DNA from: Spongisporangium articulatum
GTDB taxonomy: Bacteria > Actinomycetota > Actinomycetes > Actinomycetales > Kineosporiaceae
Assembly: GCF_044465595.1 (NCBI RefSeq)
Contig: NZ_JBITLV010000001.1
Coordinates: 806,001-870,000 of the forward strand
DNA: 64,000 nucleotides
Direction: 5' to 3'
A program made the position numbers and the translations under genes. Within the stretch, counting starts at the first letter, position 1, and each line of letters begins with the position of its first letter. A model generated the notes under the pieces. It was not told the DNA's origin. It saw nothing but the letters and a program-made list of their open reading frames with translations, and made no database searches. This document shows positions 49,226 through 58,080 of this stretch, piece by piece.

Positions 49226-51492
49226 CGACGACTGCCCTGTACCGCCGCTACCGGCCCGACTCGTTCGCCGAGGTGATCGGTCAGGAGCAGGTCACCGAAC
49301 CGCTGTCGGTCGCCCTCACGAAGAACCGCGTCAACCACGCCTACCTGTTCTCCGGCCCCCGCGGCTGCGGCAAGACGACCAGCGCGCGCATCCTGGCCCG
49401 CTGCCTGAACTGCGAGCAGGGGCCGACGCCGACGCCGTGCGGCGAATGCCCCAGCTGCGTCGAGCTGGCCCGCGGCGGCCCGGGGTCGCTCGACGTCGTC
49501 GAGATCGACGCGGCCAGCCACGGCGGGGTCGACGACGCCCGCGAGCTGCGCGAACGCGCGGCCTTCGCGCCGGTGCGCGACCGCTACAAGGTGTTCATCA
49601 TCGACGAGGCGCACATGGTCTCGCCGCAGGGCTTCAACGCGCTGCTGAAGATCGTCGAGGAGCCGCCGGAGCACATCCGGTTCATCTTCGCCACGACCGA
49701 ACCCGAGAAGGTCATCGGCACCATCCGCTCGCGCACCCACCACTACCCGTTCCGGCTGGTCCCGCCGGAGCGGCTCGGGGCGTACCTGGCCGAGCTGTGC
49801 GAACGCGAGTCGGTGCCGGTCGGCAAGGGCGTGCTGCCGCTGGTCGTCCGAGCCGGCGGCGGGTCGGTGCGTGACTCTCTCTCGGTGCTCGACCAGCTGA
49901 TGGGCGGCGCCGGGGAGAACGGCCTCGACTACGCGACGGCCGTCTCCCTGCTCGGCTTCACCGACACGGCCCTGCTCGACGACGTGGTCGACGCGCTCGC
50001 CGCCGGTGACGGGGCCGGGGTGTTCACCGTGATCGACCGGGTGATCGAGTCGGGCCACGACCCGCGCCGGTTCGTCGAGGACCTGCTCGAGCGGTTCCGC
50101 GACCTGCTCGTCGTCGCCGCGCTCGCCGGTCGCGGTGGGGATGCCGGGCACGCCGTGCTGCGCGGGGTTCCCGACGACCAGCTGCAGCGGATGCAGAGCC
50201 AGGCCGCCCGGTACGGAGCCTCGGAGCTGTCGCGGGCCGCGGACGTCACCAACACCGCGCTCACCGACATGACGGGGGCGACGTCGCCGCGCCTGCAGCT
50301 CGAACTGCTCGTCGCGCGGCTGTTGCTGCCCGCGGTGGACGACGGCCAGCTCGGTCTCGGGGCCCGGCTGGACCGGCTCGAGCGCCGTTTGGGTTCCGGC
50401 GCGGCGCCGATCGCCCCGGCGCCGATGGCCCCGGCGCCCGCCGCCCCGGCGCCGATGGCCCCGGCGCCCGCCGCCCAGCCGGCGGCCCCGGCGGCGCCGC
50501 CGGCCCCCACTCCCGCACCGGCCCCGACCCCCGAACCCGAAGAACGTGTGGCTCCGGCGGCGCCATCAGCCTCGAAACCCACACGATCCGCGGACCCGGC
50601 CGACGACTGGGCCCCGGCCCCGCAGCCCGTCGCCGCCACCTCGGCGGCACCGGCGCCCGGCGGCGCGGCCGACCTGGAGGCGGTCCGGCGGATGTGGGCC
50701 GACATCCTGGCCAGGCTGGCCACCATCAAGCGCACCACCTGGAGCCTGGTCTCGCAGTACGCGCAGGTCCTCGACTACGACGGGCAGCGGCTGCTGCTGG
50801 GCTTCGACTCCCCGGGGCGGGTGACGACCTTCGGCCGCGGTCCGCACGCCGATGTGGTGCGACAGGCGCTGATCGACGTGATCGGGCTGGACTGCCGGGT
50901 CGAGGCCTCCGTCTCCGGTGGTGGTGGCGGAGCGCCGTCCCGCCCGGCGCCCACCCCGGCGCCCGCCGCACAGTCGGCGCCACAGTCGGCGCCACAGCCG
51001 TCGCCGCCCGCCTCGCCGGCGCGTCCCGAATCGGCGCGTCCCGAATCGGCTCGCCCCGAATCGGCGCGTCCCGAGCCGGCGCCGGCGCGGGCGCCGCAGT
51101 CCCGCCCGGCCGACCGCCCGTCGTCCGGGCCCGGCCGCCCCGGCCGCCCGGCGACGCCCACGCCGTACGACGACATCCCGCCGCCGGTCGACGAGCCCGT
51201 CCGCGAGGACGAGGTGCCTCCGGACGACGGGTGGCGCGCCGGTGGCCCGCCCGCCGGTCAGGCCCCCCGCAGCACCCGCCCACCGCAGGCCCAGCCTCAG
51301 GCCCGGTCCGAGCGGGGGCCGCAGGCCGCCCCGCGCTCGGTCGACGTGCGTACCCCGCCGGCCCCCGTCGTCCTGCCCGCCGACGACACCCCCAGCAAGG
51401 ACGATGCGGACCTCGAGGGCTCGCACCTGGTCGGCGCGCAGGTCGTGCAGCAACTGCTCGGCGGCAAGGTGATCGAGGAACGCGAAGGGTGA
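49222..51492 (+). CDS. dnaX: DNA polymerase III subunits gamma/tau
   Basis: 756 aa clamp-loader ATPase. Walker A GPRGCGKTTSARI near residue 45, zinc module CLNCEQGPTPTPCGECPSC, DEAH-type Walker B IIDEAHMVSPQGFNALLKIVEEPPEH, and sensor-1 FATTEPEKV. After the AAA+ core (about 370 residues) come two low-complexity Pro/Ala stretches flanking a conserved helical domain (RRMWADILARLATIKRTTWSLVSQYAQVLDYDGQRLLLGF, tau domain). GTG 49222 lies seven bases after TAGGCT, suggesting a leaderless start inside the end of the previous gene. No A-rich slippery heptamer for a gamma frameshift is visible, so probably only tau is made. Confidence 0.96.
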   Translation: MTTTALYRRYRPDSFAEVIGQEQVTEPLSVALTKNRVNHAYLFSGPRGCGKTTSARILARCLNCEQGPTPTPCGECPSCVELARGGPGSLDVVEIDAASHGGVDDARELRERAAFAPVRDRYKVFIIDEAHMVSPQGFNALLKIVEEPPEHIRFIFATTEPEKVIGTIRSRTHHYPFRLVPPERLGAYLAELCERESVPVGKGVLPLVVRAGGGSVRDSLSVLDQLMGGAGENGLDYATAVSLLGFTDTALLDDVVDALAAGDGAGVFTVIDRVIESGHDPRRFVEDLLERFRDLLVVAALAGRGGDAGHAVLRGVPDDQLQRMQSQAARYGASELSRAADVTNTALTDMTGATSPRLQLELLVARLLLPAVDDGQLGLGARLDRLERRLGSGAAPIAPAPMAPAPAAPAPMAPAPAAQPAAPAAPPAPTPAPAPTPEPEERVAPAAPSASKPTRSADPADDWAPAPQPVAATSAAPAPGGAADLEAVRRMWADILARLATIKRTTWSLVSQYAQVLDYDGQRLLLGFDSPGRVTTFGRGPHADVVRQALIDVIGLDCRVEASVSGGGGGAPSRPAPTPAPAAQSAPQSAPQPSPPASPARPESARPESARPESARPEPAPARAPQSRPADRPSSGPGRPGRPATPTPYDDIPPPVDEPVREDEVPPDDGWRAGGPPAGQAPRSTRPPQAQPQARSERGPQAAPRSVDVRTPPAPVVLPADDTPSKDDADLEGSHLVGAQVVQQLLGGKVIEEREG
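50421..50476. repeat. 30-bp tandem duplication in the dnaX Pro/Ala linker
   Basis: Nearly two copies of a 30-bp unit (starting GCCGATGGCCCCGGCGCCCG) encode PMAPAPAAPA repeats; in-frame, so length variation would be tolerated. Confidence 0.8.
51022..51081. repeat. Four-copy 15-bp tandem repeat in the dnaX tail
   Basis: Four degenerate copies of CGTCCCGAATCGGCG encode RPESA units (the last RPEPA). In-frame microsatellite-like expansion of a disordered linker. Confidence 0.85.
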
Positions 51493-52364
51493 CCGCCCTC
51501 GGTCAGGTCACCGACTGGTCGGGCACCTGGGGTGTCCCGAACACGGCGGTCGCCGTCGTCACCGACGCCGGCGTCGTGGAGACCGTGGGCGACGTGCGCC
51601 GGGAGTTCCGGCTGGCCTCGGTGACGAAGCTGCTCACCGCCTACGCCGCCCTGGTCGCGCTCGAGGAGGGGGCGATCGAGCTGGATGAGCCTGCGGGGCC
51701 GCCCGGGGCGACGGTCCGGCACCTGCTCGCGCACGCCGCCGGCTACGGGTTCGAGAGCGACGCCCCGGTGCTCGCCCCGCCCGGCACCCGGCGCGTGTAC
51801 TCCAACCGGGGCATCGAGGAGCTGGTCCGCCACCTCGAACGGGCCACCGAGATCCCGTTCGGGCCGTACCTGCACGAGGCGGTCCTCGCGCCGCTGGGCA
51901 TGGCCGCCACCGAGCTGAGGGGGTCACCGGCCTCGCACGCGCACAGCACGGTCGAGGACCTGACCCGGTTCGCCGTCGAGCTGCGGGCCCCGACGCTGAT
52001 CCACGCCGACACGCTGGCCGAGGCCACGAGCGTGCAGTTCGCGGGCCTGTCCGGCGTCCTGCCCGGGCTCGGCCGGTTCGATCCCTGCGACTGGGGCCTG
52101 GGTTTCGAGCGCAACTTCGGTCGGCCGAGACACTGGGCGGGACAGCGGGTTTCGACCAGCTCGTTCGGGCACTTCGGCGCGGCCGGCACGTTCCTGTGGG
52201 TCGACCCGGTGCAGGGGGTGGCCGCCGTCTGCCTGAGCGACCTCGACTTCGGCGAGTGGGCCCGGGCGGCGTGGCCGCCGCTGTGCGATGCCGTGATCGA
52301 GCAGTTCGCCACACCCGTCCCATCCGCGCGCGCCGGGGGCGACGCCGGCGACGCGACGACGTAG
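51489..52364 (+). CDS. Serine hydrolase, beta-lactamase/class C-like family
   Basis: 291 aa with the penicillin-recognising triad positions: SxxK in LASVTKLLTAY (Ser near residue 39), YxN in RVYSNRGIEE, and HxG in SSFGHFGAAGTFLWVDP. No signal peptide is visible, so it is cytoplasmic. Members are esterases, transpeptidase relatives or D-aminopeptidases; the substrate cannot be named. Four-base overlap with dnaX (GTGA) and 10 bases before recR, so it is carried in the dnaX-recR operon. Confidence 0.85.
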   Translation: MTALGQVTDWSGTWGVPNTAVAVVTDAGVVETVGDVRREFRLASVTKLLTAYAALVALEEGAIELDEPAGPPGATVRHLLAHAAGYGFESDAPVLAPPGTRRVYSNRGIEELVRHLERATEIPFGPYLHEAVLAPLGMAATELRGSPASHAHSTVEDLTRFAVELRAPTLIHADTLAEATSVQFAGLSGVLPGLGRFDPCDWGLGFERNFGRPRHWAGQRVSTSSFGHFGAAGTFLWVDPVQGVAAVCLSDLDFGEWARAAWPPLCDAVIEQFATPVPSARAGGDAGDATT

Positions 52365-52374
52365 GCTCGCCCAC

Positions 52375-52974
52375 GTGTACGAAGGCGTGGTCCAGGACCT
52401 CATCGACGAACTCGGGCGGCTGCCCGGGGTCGGGCCGAAGAGCGCCCAGCGCATCGCCTTCCACCTGCTGCAGTCCGACCCGGTCGACGTCCGCCGGCTG
52501 GTCACCGCCCTCGGCGAGGTGATCGAGAAGGTCCGGTTCTGCGAGGTGTGCGGCAACGTGTCGGCCGACGAGCAGTGCAAGATCTGCCGCGACCCCCGGC
52601 GCGACCCCGCGGTGCTGTGCGTGGTCGAGGAGCCGAAGGACGTCGTGGCGATCGAGAAGACGCGCGAGTTCCGCGGCCGGTACCACGTGCTCGGTGGGGC
52701 GATCAGCCCGATCGAGGGGGTTGGGCCGGACGATCTGCGGGTAAGGGAACTGGTGACCCGACTGGCGTCGGGGGAGGTCACGGAGATCATCCTCGCCACC
52801 GACCCGAACCTGGAGGGCGAGGCCACCGCGACCTACCTCGCCCGGCTGCTCAAACCGATGGGCCTACGAGTGACCCGGCTCGCCTCGGGTCTGCCCGTCG
52901 GGGGCGACCTGGAATACGCCGACGAGCTGACTCTCGGTCGGGCCTTCGAGGGGAGACGACTGCTGGATGTCTGA
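52375..52974 (+). CDS. recR: Recombination mediator protein RecR
   Basis: 199 aa, standard length. Helix-hairpin-helix GRLPGVGPKSAQRIAFHLL, C4 zinc finger CEVCGNVSADEQCKIC, Toprim domain CVVEEPKDVVAIEKTREFRGRYHVLGGAISPIEG, and C-terminal Walker-B-like YADELTLGRAFEGRR. It loads RecA with RecF/RecO at gaps. GTG start seven bases after TAGGCT indicates its own leaderless promoter behind dnaX. Confidence 0.97.
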   Translation: MYEGVVQDLIDELGRLPGVGPKSAQRIAFHLLQSDPVDVRRLVTALGEVIEKVRFCEVCGNVSADEQCKICRDPRRDPAVLCVVEEPKDVVAIEKTREFRGRYHVLGGAISPIEGVGPDDLRVRELVTRLASGEVTEIILATDPNLEGEATATYLARLLKPMGLRVTRLASGLPVGGDLEYADELTLGRAFEGRRLLDV

Positions 52975-53623
52975 GCGCGAGAACACTGTGAACCAGCCGC
53001 CGACGACGGTTCCGGCGTCGCGGCGTCCGGGCTCCGTGGACGTCACCGACGAACGGGTGGCCGAGGCACGCGAGCTCAACGACCTCGCCGACGACACCGC
53101 CAACGAGGCGCAGTCGTACCTCGACACGGTCACCGAGGTCGCCGCCGGGTCGTCCCCCGACACGGCGATCCCCGTCCTGCTGCTCGCCCTGTCCCAGGTC
53201 TTGCTGGCCGGTGCTCGCCTCGGGGCGATCAACGACATCGTGCCCAGCGAGCGGTTCGAGCCCGACGCGGGGCCCGACCCCGACGTCGACCCGGTGCGCG
53301 CCGGCCTGGCCAACCTGCTCGAGGGCCTCGACGAGTACGCCGACATCGTCGACCCGCTGACCTCCGGCGAGCGCGTGCACGGCTACCTGTCCGGCGACCT
53401 CGCCGACGTGGCCGCCGACCTGGCCCACGGCCTGCGGCACTACCGCGCCGGCCGGGTCGACGAGGCGCTGTGGTGGTGGCAGTTCTCGTACCTGTCGACG
53501 TGGGGCGCGCGGGCCACGAGCGCCCTGCGCGTGCTGCAGTCGATGCTCGGTCACCTCCGGCTGGACGTCGACCCCGACACGGTCGCCGACGCCCAGTTCG
53601 AGGCCCTGCACCTCAACGACTGA
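52967..53623 (+). CDS. DUF5063 protein
   Basis: 218 aa acidic helical protein of a family regularly found between recR and the aspartokinase gene in actinobacteria (AQSYLDTVTEVAAGSSPDTAIPVLLLALSQVLLAGARLGAINDIVP and YRAGRVDEALWWWQFSYLSTWGARATSALRVLQSMLGHL). Overlaps recR by eight bases. Function unknown; the conserved context hints at replication/repair-linked expression only. Confidence 0.82.
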   Translation: MSERENTVNQPPTTVPASRRPGSVDVTDERVAEARELNDLADDTANEAQSYLDTVTEVAAGSSPDTAIPVLLLALSQVLLAGARLGAINDIVPSERFEPDAGPDPDVDPVRAGLANLLEGLDEYADIVDPLTSGERVHGYLSGDLADVAADLAHGLRHYRAGRVDEALWWWQFSYLSTWGARATSALRVLQSMLGHLRLDVDPDTVADAQFEALHLND

Positions 53624-53629
53624 GGGCCG

Positions 53630-54709
53630 TCAGGCCACCCGGGAACCGCGGGGCAGGGCGCGGCTCGGCGACCGCAACCGGCGCACGGTGACCACCACCG
53701 AACCGACCAGCACCAGCCCGTCGACGGCGACCCCGAGCGGCCAGACGGCGGGCTGTGCGTCGCGTTCGGCGGCCCGGTCCTCGTCCCGGCTCTCGGAGCA
53801 GTAGTCCTCGTCGATCGGCGGCCCGAGCCGGGCCTCGCGCACCGCGCTGCGGATGATGCTCAGCGGGTCGCCCAGGTCGTGCCGCGCGGGGGCCGCGTCC
53901 GACACGATCACGTACGGGCTGGGAGCCAGCAGCCACCACGTCTTCTCCGTGTGGGCGCGGCTCTCGGTGACGAGTTCGAGCTGGCACTCGTCGGAGCCGT
54001 AGGCCCGGTACTGCTGCCGGAAGGTGTCGTCCGAGCGGACGATCGCCAGCCCGAGGACGAACACCAGGGGCAGTCCCACGCCGAGGAAGGCGACGGTGAG
54101 GTAGGTCAGGGCCGCCGAGGTCGACGTCCGCGCGGTGAGCGCCGAGAACATCAACCCGACCGCGCACACGACCAGCAGGGTGAACGCGGTCAGGACGGTC
54201 GTGATGACGAACCGGCCGCCCGACGTCCCGCCCTCCAGGAAGGCCCAGAACAGGAACGGGAGGGTGACGGCGAACAGCACGAGCGCCGACGTCCACGCGG
54301 CCAGCAGCTTGCCGAGCGCCAGCTCGGCCGGGCTCAGCAGGGTGCTCTGCATGATGGCCAGCACGCCCGCGGAACGGTCGCCGTTGACGCTGGTGGCCGA
54401 CAGGGCCGGGCTGACCAGCGAGGCCAGCGACAGCACGAGCAGCAGGACGGTCCCGTACATCAACGCCCCGGCCGAGTCCCGCTCGGTCTGTGACGTCATG
54501 GCCGCCCACCGGATCAGCGACGACAGCGCCCCGACGGTCAGCGCCCAGAAGCCGACGACGATCACCCAGCGGGCGGAGCGGATCCGCTGCCGCAGCTCCA
54601 GCACCGTGAGCGTGCGCACGCCGCCCCAGGTGACCGACCAGGTGCCGGGCCCGCGCAGCAGGGGCGGGCCGTCGTCCACCGGCCGGCCGGTGCCGAGCGT
54701 CTCGCTCAT
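53630..54709 (-). CDS. ABC-2-type transporter permease
   Basis: 359 aa integral membrane protein with about six hydrophobic helices (WVIVVGFWALTVGALSSLI, LLLVLSLASLVSPALSA, ALVLFAVTLPFLFWAFL, VITTVLTAFTLLVVCAVGLMFSAL, YLTVAFLGVGLPLVFVLGLAI, PLGVAVDGLVLVGSVVV). ABC-2/gliding-type permease; ATG 54709 overlaps the ATPase stop, forming a two-gene exporter. Substrate unknown. Confidence 0.8.
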   Translation of the reverse strand: MSETLGTGRPVDDGPPLLRGPGTWSVTWGGVRTLTVLELRQRIRSARWVIVVGFWALTVGALSSLIRWAAMTSQTERDSAGALMYGTVLLLVLSLASLVSPALSATSVNGDRSAGVLAIMQSTLLSPAELALGKLLAAWTSALVLFAVTLPFLFWAFLEGGTSGGRFVITTVLTAFTLLVVCAVGLMFSALTARTSTSAALTYLTVAFLGVGLPLVFVLGLAIVRSDDTFRQQYRAYGSDECQLELVTESRAHTEKTWWLLAPSPYVIVSDAAPARHDLGDPLSIIRSAVREARLGPPIDEDYCSESRDEDRAAERDAQPAVWPLGVAVDGLVLVGSVVVTVRRLRSPSRALPRGSRVA

Positions 54710-55641
54710 CGCCGGTCCTCCGTCAGCTCGAGGTAGACCTGCTCGAGCACCCCGGCGGCGGGGTGCAGGGAGACCACCGGGACGCCGTCCCGCACCAGCG
54801 TCGCGAGCAGTTCCGCCGCGTCGTGGTCGCCGGCCAGTTCCACCTGGACGCCGTCCCGCTCCGGAGTGCCGTGCGGCACCCGCCGCCGGTCGAGGGTCTC
54901 GAGCAGGCGCGCGTCGTCCAGCGAGCGCACGAGCCAGGGGCGGGGGCGGCGGTCGGCGACGGCCTCCGGCCCGGTCAGGGTCTCGACCGCGACCGTCCGG
55001 CCCTGGGCGACCACGACGGCCCGGTCGACCATCTCGTCGAGCTCGGCGAGCACGTGACTGGAGACCAGGACGGCCCGGCCCTGGGCGGCCAGCGCCCGCA
55101 CGATGCTGCGCAGCTCGATCCGGGAGCGCGGGTCGAGCCCGGACGCCGGTTCGTCGAGGAGCAGCACGCTCGGGTCGTGCACGAGGGCGCGGGCCAGGCC
55201 GAGGCGCTGCTTCTGCCCGCGCGACAGCACCGTCGTGGGGCGGTCGGCGAACTCGACCAGGTGCACCAGCTCGAGCAGGTCGCGGACCCGCTCGACCTGC
55301 TCGGGGCGCGGCACCCGGTAGGCGTCGGAGACCGTGTGCAGCACCTCGGCGCAGGTCAGGGCGTCCCAGGTGCCGAACACGTCGGGCATCCAGCCGGTGC
55401 GGGCGCGCACGGCCCGCGGGTCGACGGTCGGGTCGAAACCGGCGACGGACACGGTGCCGGAGTCGGGCACCAGGAGGGCGGCGAGGGTCAGCAGCAGCGT
55501 CGTCTTGCCGGAACCGTTGGGCCCGACCAGGGCGGTGACCTGACCGGGCGGTGCCTCGAGGTCGATGGAATCGACCGCGACGACGTCCCCGAACGTGCGT
55601 CTCACCCCGTGCGCGACGATGCCCGTGTCAGCAGGCGTCAC
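54706..55641 (-). CDS. ABC transporter ATP-binding protein
   Basis: 311 aa from GTG 55641. Walker A GPNGSGKTT, signature LSRGQKQRLGLARAL, Walker B VLLLDEPASGLDPRS, H-loop SSHVLAEL; CcmA/NatA class, which drives ABC-2 permeases such as its partner. The C-terminal 80 residues form the usual regulatory extension. Divergent to the aspartokinase gene, about 125 bases apart. Confidence 0.9.
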   Translation of the reverse strand: MTPADTGIVAHGVRRTFGDVVAVDSIDLEAPPGQVTALVGPNGSGKTTLLLTLAALLVPDSGTVSVAGFDPTVDPRAVRARTGWMPDVFGTWDALTCAEVLHTVSDAYRVPRPEQVERVRDLLELVHLVEFADRPTTVLSRGQKQRLGLARALVHDPSVLLLDEPASGLDPRSRIELRSIVRALAAQGRAVLVSSHVLAELDEMVDRAVVVAQGRTVAVETLTGPEAVADRRPRPWLVRSLDDARLLETLDRRRVPHGTPERDGVQVELAGDHDAAELLATLVRDGVPVVSLHPAAGVLEQVYLELTEDRR

Positions 55642-55766
55642 CCGGCGAACTCTGCCTGCAATGTCCGGGTCCTGTCCAGAGCCCGTTAATGGCTCGAGGG
55701 GGGCCCGGGCGGCCCGGGTAGACTGACCCCTACCGATGTCGTCGTGGTGAGTCCTGGGAGCAAGTG

Positions 55767-57041
55767 GTGAGCCTGGTCGTGCAGAAGTACGGCGGCTCAT
55801 CCGTCGCCGACGCCGAGAGCGTGAAGCGGGTGGCCCGGCGCATCGTGGACACGCAGAAGGCCGGCCACGAGGTCTGCGTCGTGGTCTCCGCGATGGGTGA
55901 CACCACCGACGACCTGATCGACCTGGCCGAGCAGGTCACGCCGCTGCCGCCGGCCCGCGAGCTGGACATGCTGCTGACCGCCGGTGAACGCATCTCGATG
56001 GCCGTGCTGGCCATGGCCATCCAGGCGATCGGCGCCGAGGCCCGCTCGTTCACCGGCTCCCAGGCCGGGGTCATCACCGACTCCGCGCACGGCCGGGCCC
56101 GCATCATCGACGTCACCCCGGGCCGCATCCGCACTGCGCTGGACGCCGGGCACATCGCGATCGTCGCCGGGTTCCAGGGCGTCAGCCAGGACACGAAGGA
56201 CATCACCACGCTGGGCCGCGGCGGGTCCGACACGACCGCCGTCGCGCTCGCCGCCGCCCTGAAGGCTGACGTCTGCGAGATCTACACGGACGTCGACGGC
56301 ATCTTCACCGCCGACCCGCGCATCGTCCCCGCCGCGCACCGGATCCCCCGGATCAGCAGCGAGGAGATGCTGGAGATGGCCGCCTCGGGCGCCAAGGTGC
56401 TGCACCTGCGCTGCGTCGAGTACGCGCGGCGGTACCAGGTGCCCGTGCACGTGCGGTCGTCGTTCAGCCACCAAGAGGGCACGTGGGTGACCGACGCCCC
56501 GGCCGCCGAAGGAGAAGCAATGGAAGACCCGATCATCTCCGGCGTCGCGCACGACCGCAGCGAGGCCAAGATCACGGTGGTCGGCGTCCCCGACAAGCCC
56601 GGCAAGGCGGCGGAGATCTTCGAGATCGTCGCGGCCGCGCAGATCAACCTCGACATGATCGTGCAGAACGTGTCGGCCGCGGCGACCGGCCTCACCGACA
56701 TCTCCTTCACGCTGCCGAAGACCGACGGCTCGACCGCGATGGAGGCCCTGACCCGGGCCCAGTCGACCCTCGGCTACGACAAGCTGATCTACGACGACCA
56801 GATCGGCAAGGTCTCCCTGATCGGCGCCGGGATGCGTTCGCACCCGGGCGTCTCCGCCCGCTGCTTCGCGGCGCTGGCCGCGGCCGGGGTCAACATCGAG
56901 ATGATCAGCACCTCCGAGATCCGGCTCTCGGTGGTCACCCGCGCGGACCGGCTGGACGACGCCGTGCGGGCCATTCACACCGCCTTCGGTCTCGACTCCG
57001 TCGAGGGTGAGGCCGTGGTCTACGGAGGTACCGGGCGATGA
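55767..57041 (+). CDS. lysC: Aspartate kinase, alpha subunit (full length)
   Basis: 424 aa. Kinase motifs VQKYGGSSVADAESVK at the N-terminus, LTAGERIS, FQGVSQDTKDITTLGRGGSDTTAVALAAALKAD; two ACT regulatory domains from about residue 260 (EAKITVVGVPDKPGKAAEIFEIVAAAQINLDMIVQNVS and VSLIGAGMRSHPGVSARCFAALAAAGVNIEMISTSEIRLSVV). Phosphorylates aspartate, first step to Lys/Thr/Met/Ile and diaminopimelate. GTG 55767 is preferred to 55764 for its match to the family start and GGGAG spacing. TAGACT at 55719-55724 is a likely -10 with a short leader. Overlaps asd by four bases. Confidence 0.95.
   Translation: MSLVVQKYGGSSVADAESVKRVARRIVDTQKAGHEVCVVVSAMGDTTDDLIDLAEQVTPLPPARELDMLLTAGERISMAVLAMAIQAIGAEARSFTGSQAGVITDSAHGRARIIDVTPGRIRTALDAGHIAIVAGFQGVSQDTKDITTLGRGGSDTTAVALAAALKADVCEIYTDVDGIFTADPRIVPAAHRIPRISSEEMLEMAASGAKVLHLRCVEYARRYQVPVHVRSSFSHQEGTWVTDAPAAEGEAMEDPIISGVAHDRSEAKITVVGVPDKPGKAAEIFEIVAAAQINLDMIVQNVSAAATGLTDISFTLPKTDGSTAMEALTRAQSTLGYDKLIYDDQIGKVSLIGAGMRSHPGVSARCFAALAAAGVNIEMISTSEIRLSVVTRADRLDDAVRAIHTAFGLDSVEGEAVVYGGTGR
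56520..57041 (+). CDS. Aspartate kinase beta subunit from an internal start
   Basis: In-frame ATG 56520 with AAGGAG five bases upstream begins MEDPIISGVAHDRSEAKITV and yields 173 aa consisting of the two ACT domains. This is the same arrangement as the overlapping alpha/beta lysC genes of Corynebacterium, where the beta chain makes the alpha2beta2 enzyme feedback-sensitive to Lys plus Thr. Sequence supports translation; existence of the subunit here is inference from the family. Confidence 0.7.
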   Translation: MEDPIISGVAHDRSEAKITVVGVPDKPGKAAEIFEIVAAAQINLDMIVQNVSAAATGLTDISFTLPKTDGSTAMEALTRAQSTLGYDKLIYDDQIGKVSLIGAGMRSHPGVSARCFAALAAAGVNIEMISTSEIRLSVVTRADRLDDAVRAIHTAFGLDSVEGEAVVYGGTGR

Positions 57042-58078
57042 GCGGCCTGACCGTTGCTGTTGTAGGAGCCACCGGCCAGGTCGGTGGCGTGATGCGGAAG
57101 CTGCTAGCGGAGAGGAACTTCCCCGTCGGCAAGGTCCGGTACTTCGCCTCCGCCCGGTCGGCCGGCACCACGCTGCCGTGGGGCGACGAGCAGGTCGTCG
57201 TGGAGGACGCGGCGACCGCCGACGTGTCCGGCATCGACATCGCACTGTTCTCGGCCGGCGGCTCGACCTCGAAGGCCGTCGCGCCCCGGTTCGCCGAGGC
57301 CGGGGCCGTGGTGATCGACAACTCCAGCGCCTGGCGGATGGACCCGCAGGTGCCCCTGGTCGTCTCCGAGGTCAACCCCTACGACCTGGACGACGCCCCG
57401 CGCGGCATCGTCGCCAACCCGAACTGCACCACTATGGCCGCGATGCCGGTGCTGATGCCGTTGCATCGGGCGGCGGGGCTGCAGCGGCTGGTCGTCAGCA
57501 CGTACCAGGCGGTCTCGGGTTCCGGTCTGGCCGGCGTCGAGGAGCTCGAGGGTCAGGTGCGGGCGGCACTCGAGCAGGACTTCGCCGGCCTCACCCACGA
57601 CGGGTCGAGCATCGACCTGCCCGCCCCGAAGAAGTACGTCGCGCCGATCGCCTTCGACGTCGTGCCGTTGGCCGGCAACCTGGTCGACGACGGCAGCGGT
57701 GAGACCGACGAGGAGCAGAAGCTCCGCAACGAGAGCCGCAAGATCCTCGGCATCCCCGACCTGCTGGTCAGCGGGACCTGCGTCCGGGTGCCGGTCTTCA
57801 CCGGCCACTCGCTGTCGATCAACGCCGAGTTCCGCGACCCGATCACCGCCGAGCAGGCCCGCGCGCTGCTGGCCGACGCCCCGGGCGTCGCCCTCAGCGA
57901 CGTGCCGACCCCGCTCGAGGCGGCCGGTGCCGACCCGTCGTTCGTAGGCCGGATCCGGCAGGACAGCTCGGTGCCCGACAACCGGGGCCTGACCCTGTTC
58001 GTCAGCAACGACAACCTGCGTAAGGGCGCGGCCCTCAACGCCATCCAGATCGCCGAACTGGTCGCCGCGCGCCTCTAA
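57038..58078 (+). CDS. asd: Aspartate-semialdehyde dehydrogenase
   Basis: 346 aa. NADP-binding VVGATGQVGGVMRKLLAERNFP, catalytic Cys in VANPNCTTMAAMPVLMPLH, and the active-site His in RVPVFTGHSLSINAEF. Reduces aspartyl phosphate made by the preceding kinase. ATG overlaps the kinase stop. Transcription ends at the palindrome 58081-58169. Confidence 0.97.
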   Translation: MSGLTVAVVGATGQVGGVMRKLLAERNFPVGKVRYFASARSAGTTLPWGDEQVVVEDAATADVSGIDIALFSAGGSTSKAVAPRFAEAGAVVIDNSSAWRMDPQVPLVVSEVNPYDLDDAPRGIVANPNCTTMAAMPVLMPLHRAAGLQRLVVSTYQAVSGSGLAGVEELEGQVRAALEQDFAGLTHDGSSIDLPAPKKYVAPIAFDVVPLAGNLVDDGSGETDEEQKLRNESRKILGIPDLLVSGTCVRVPVFTGHSLSINAEFRDPITAEQARALLADAPGVALSDVPTPLEAAGADPSFVGRIRQDSSVPDNRGLTLFVSNDNLRKGAALNAIQIAELVAARL

Positions 58079-58080
58079 AT

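Noticed and set aside
49222..51492. Programmed frameshift in dnaX giving a gamma subunit
   Set aside because: No A-rich slippery heptamer or suitable downstream hairpin was seen near the end of the AAA+ core.
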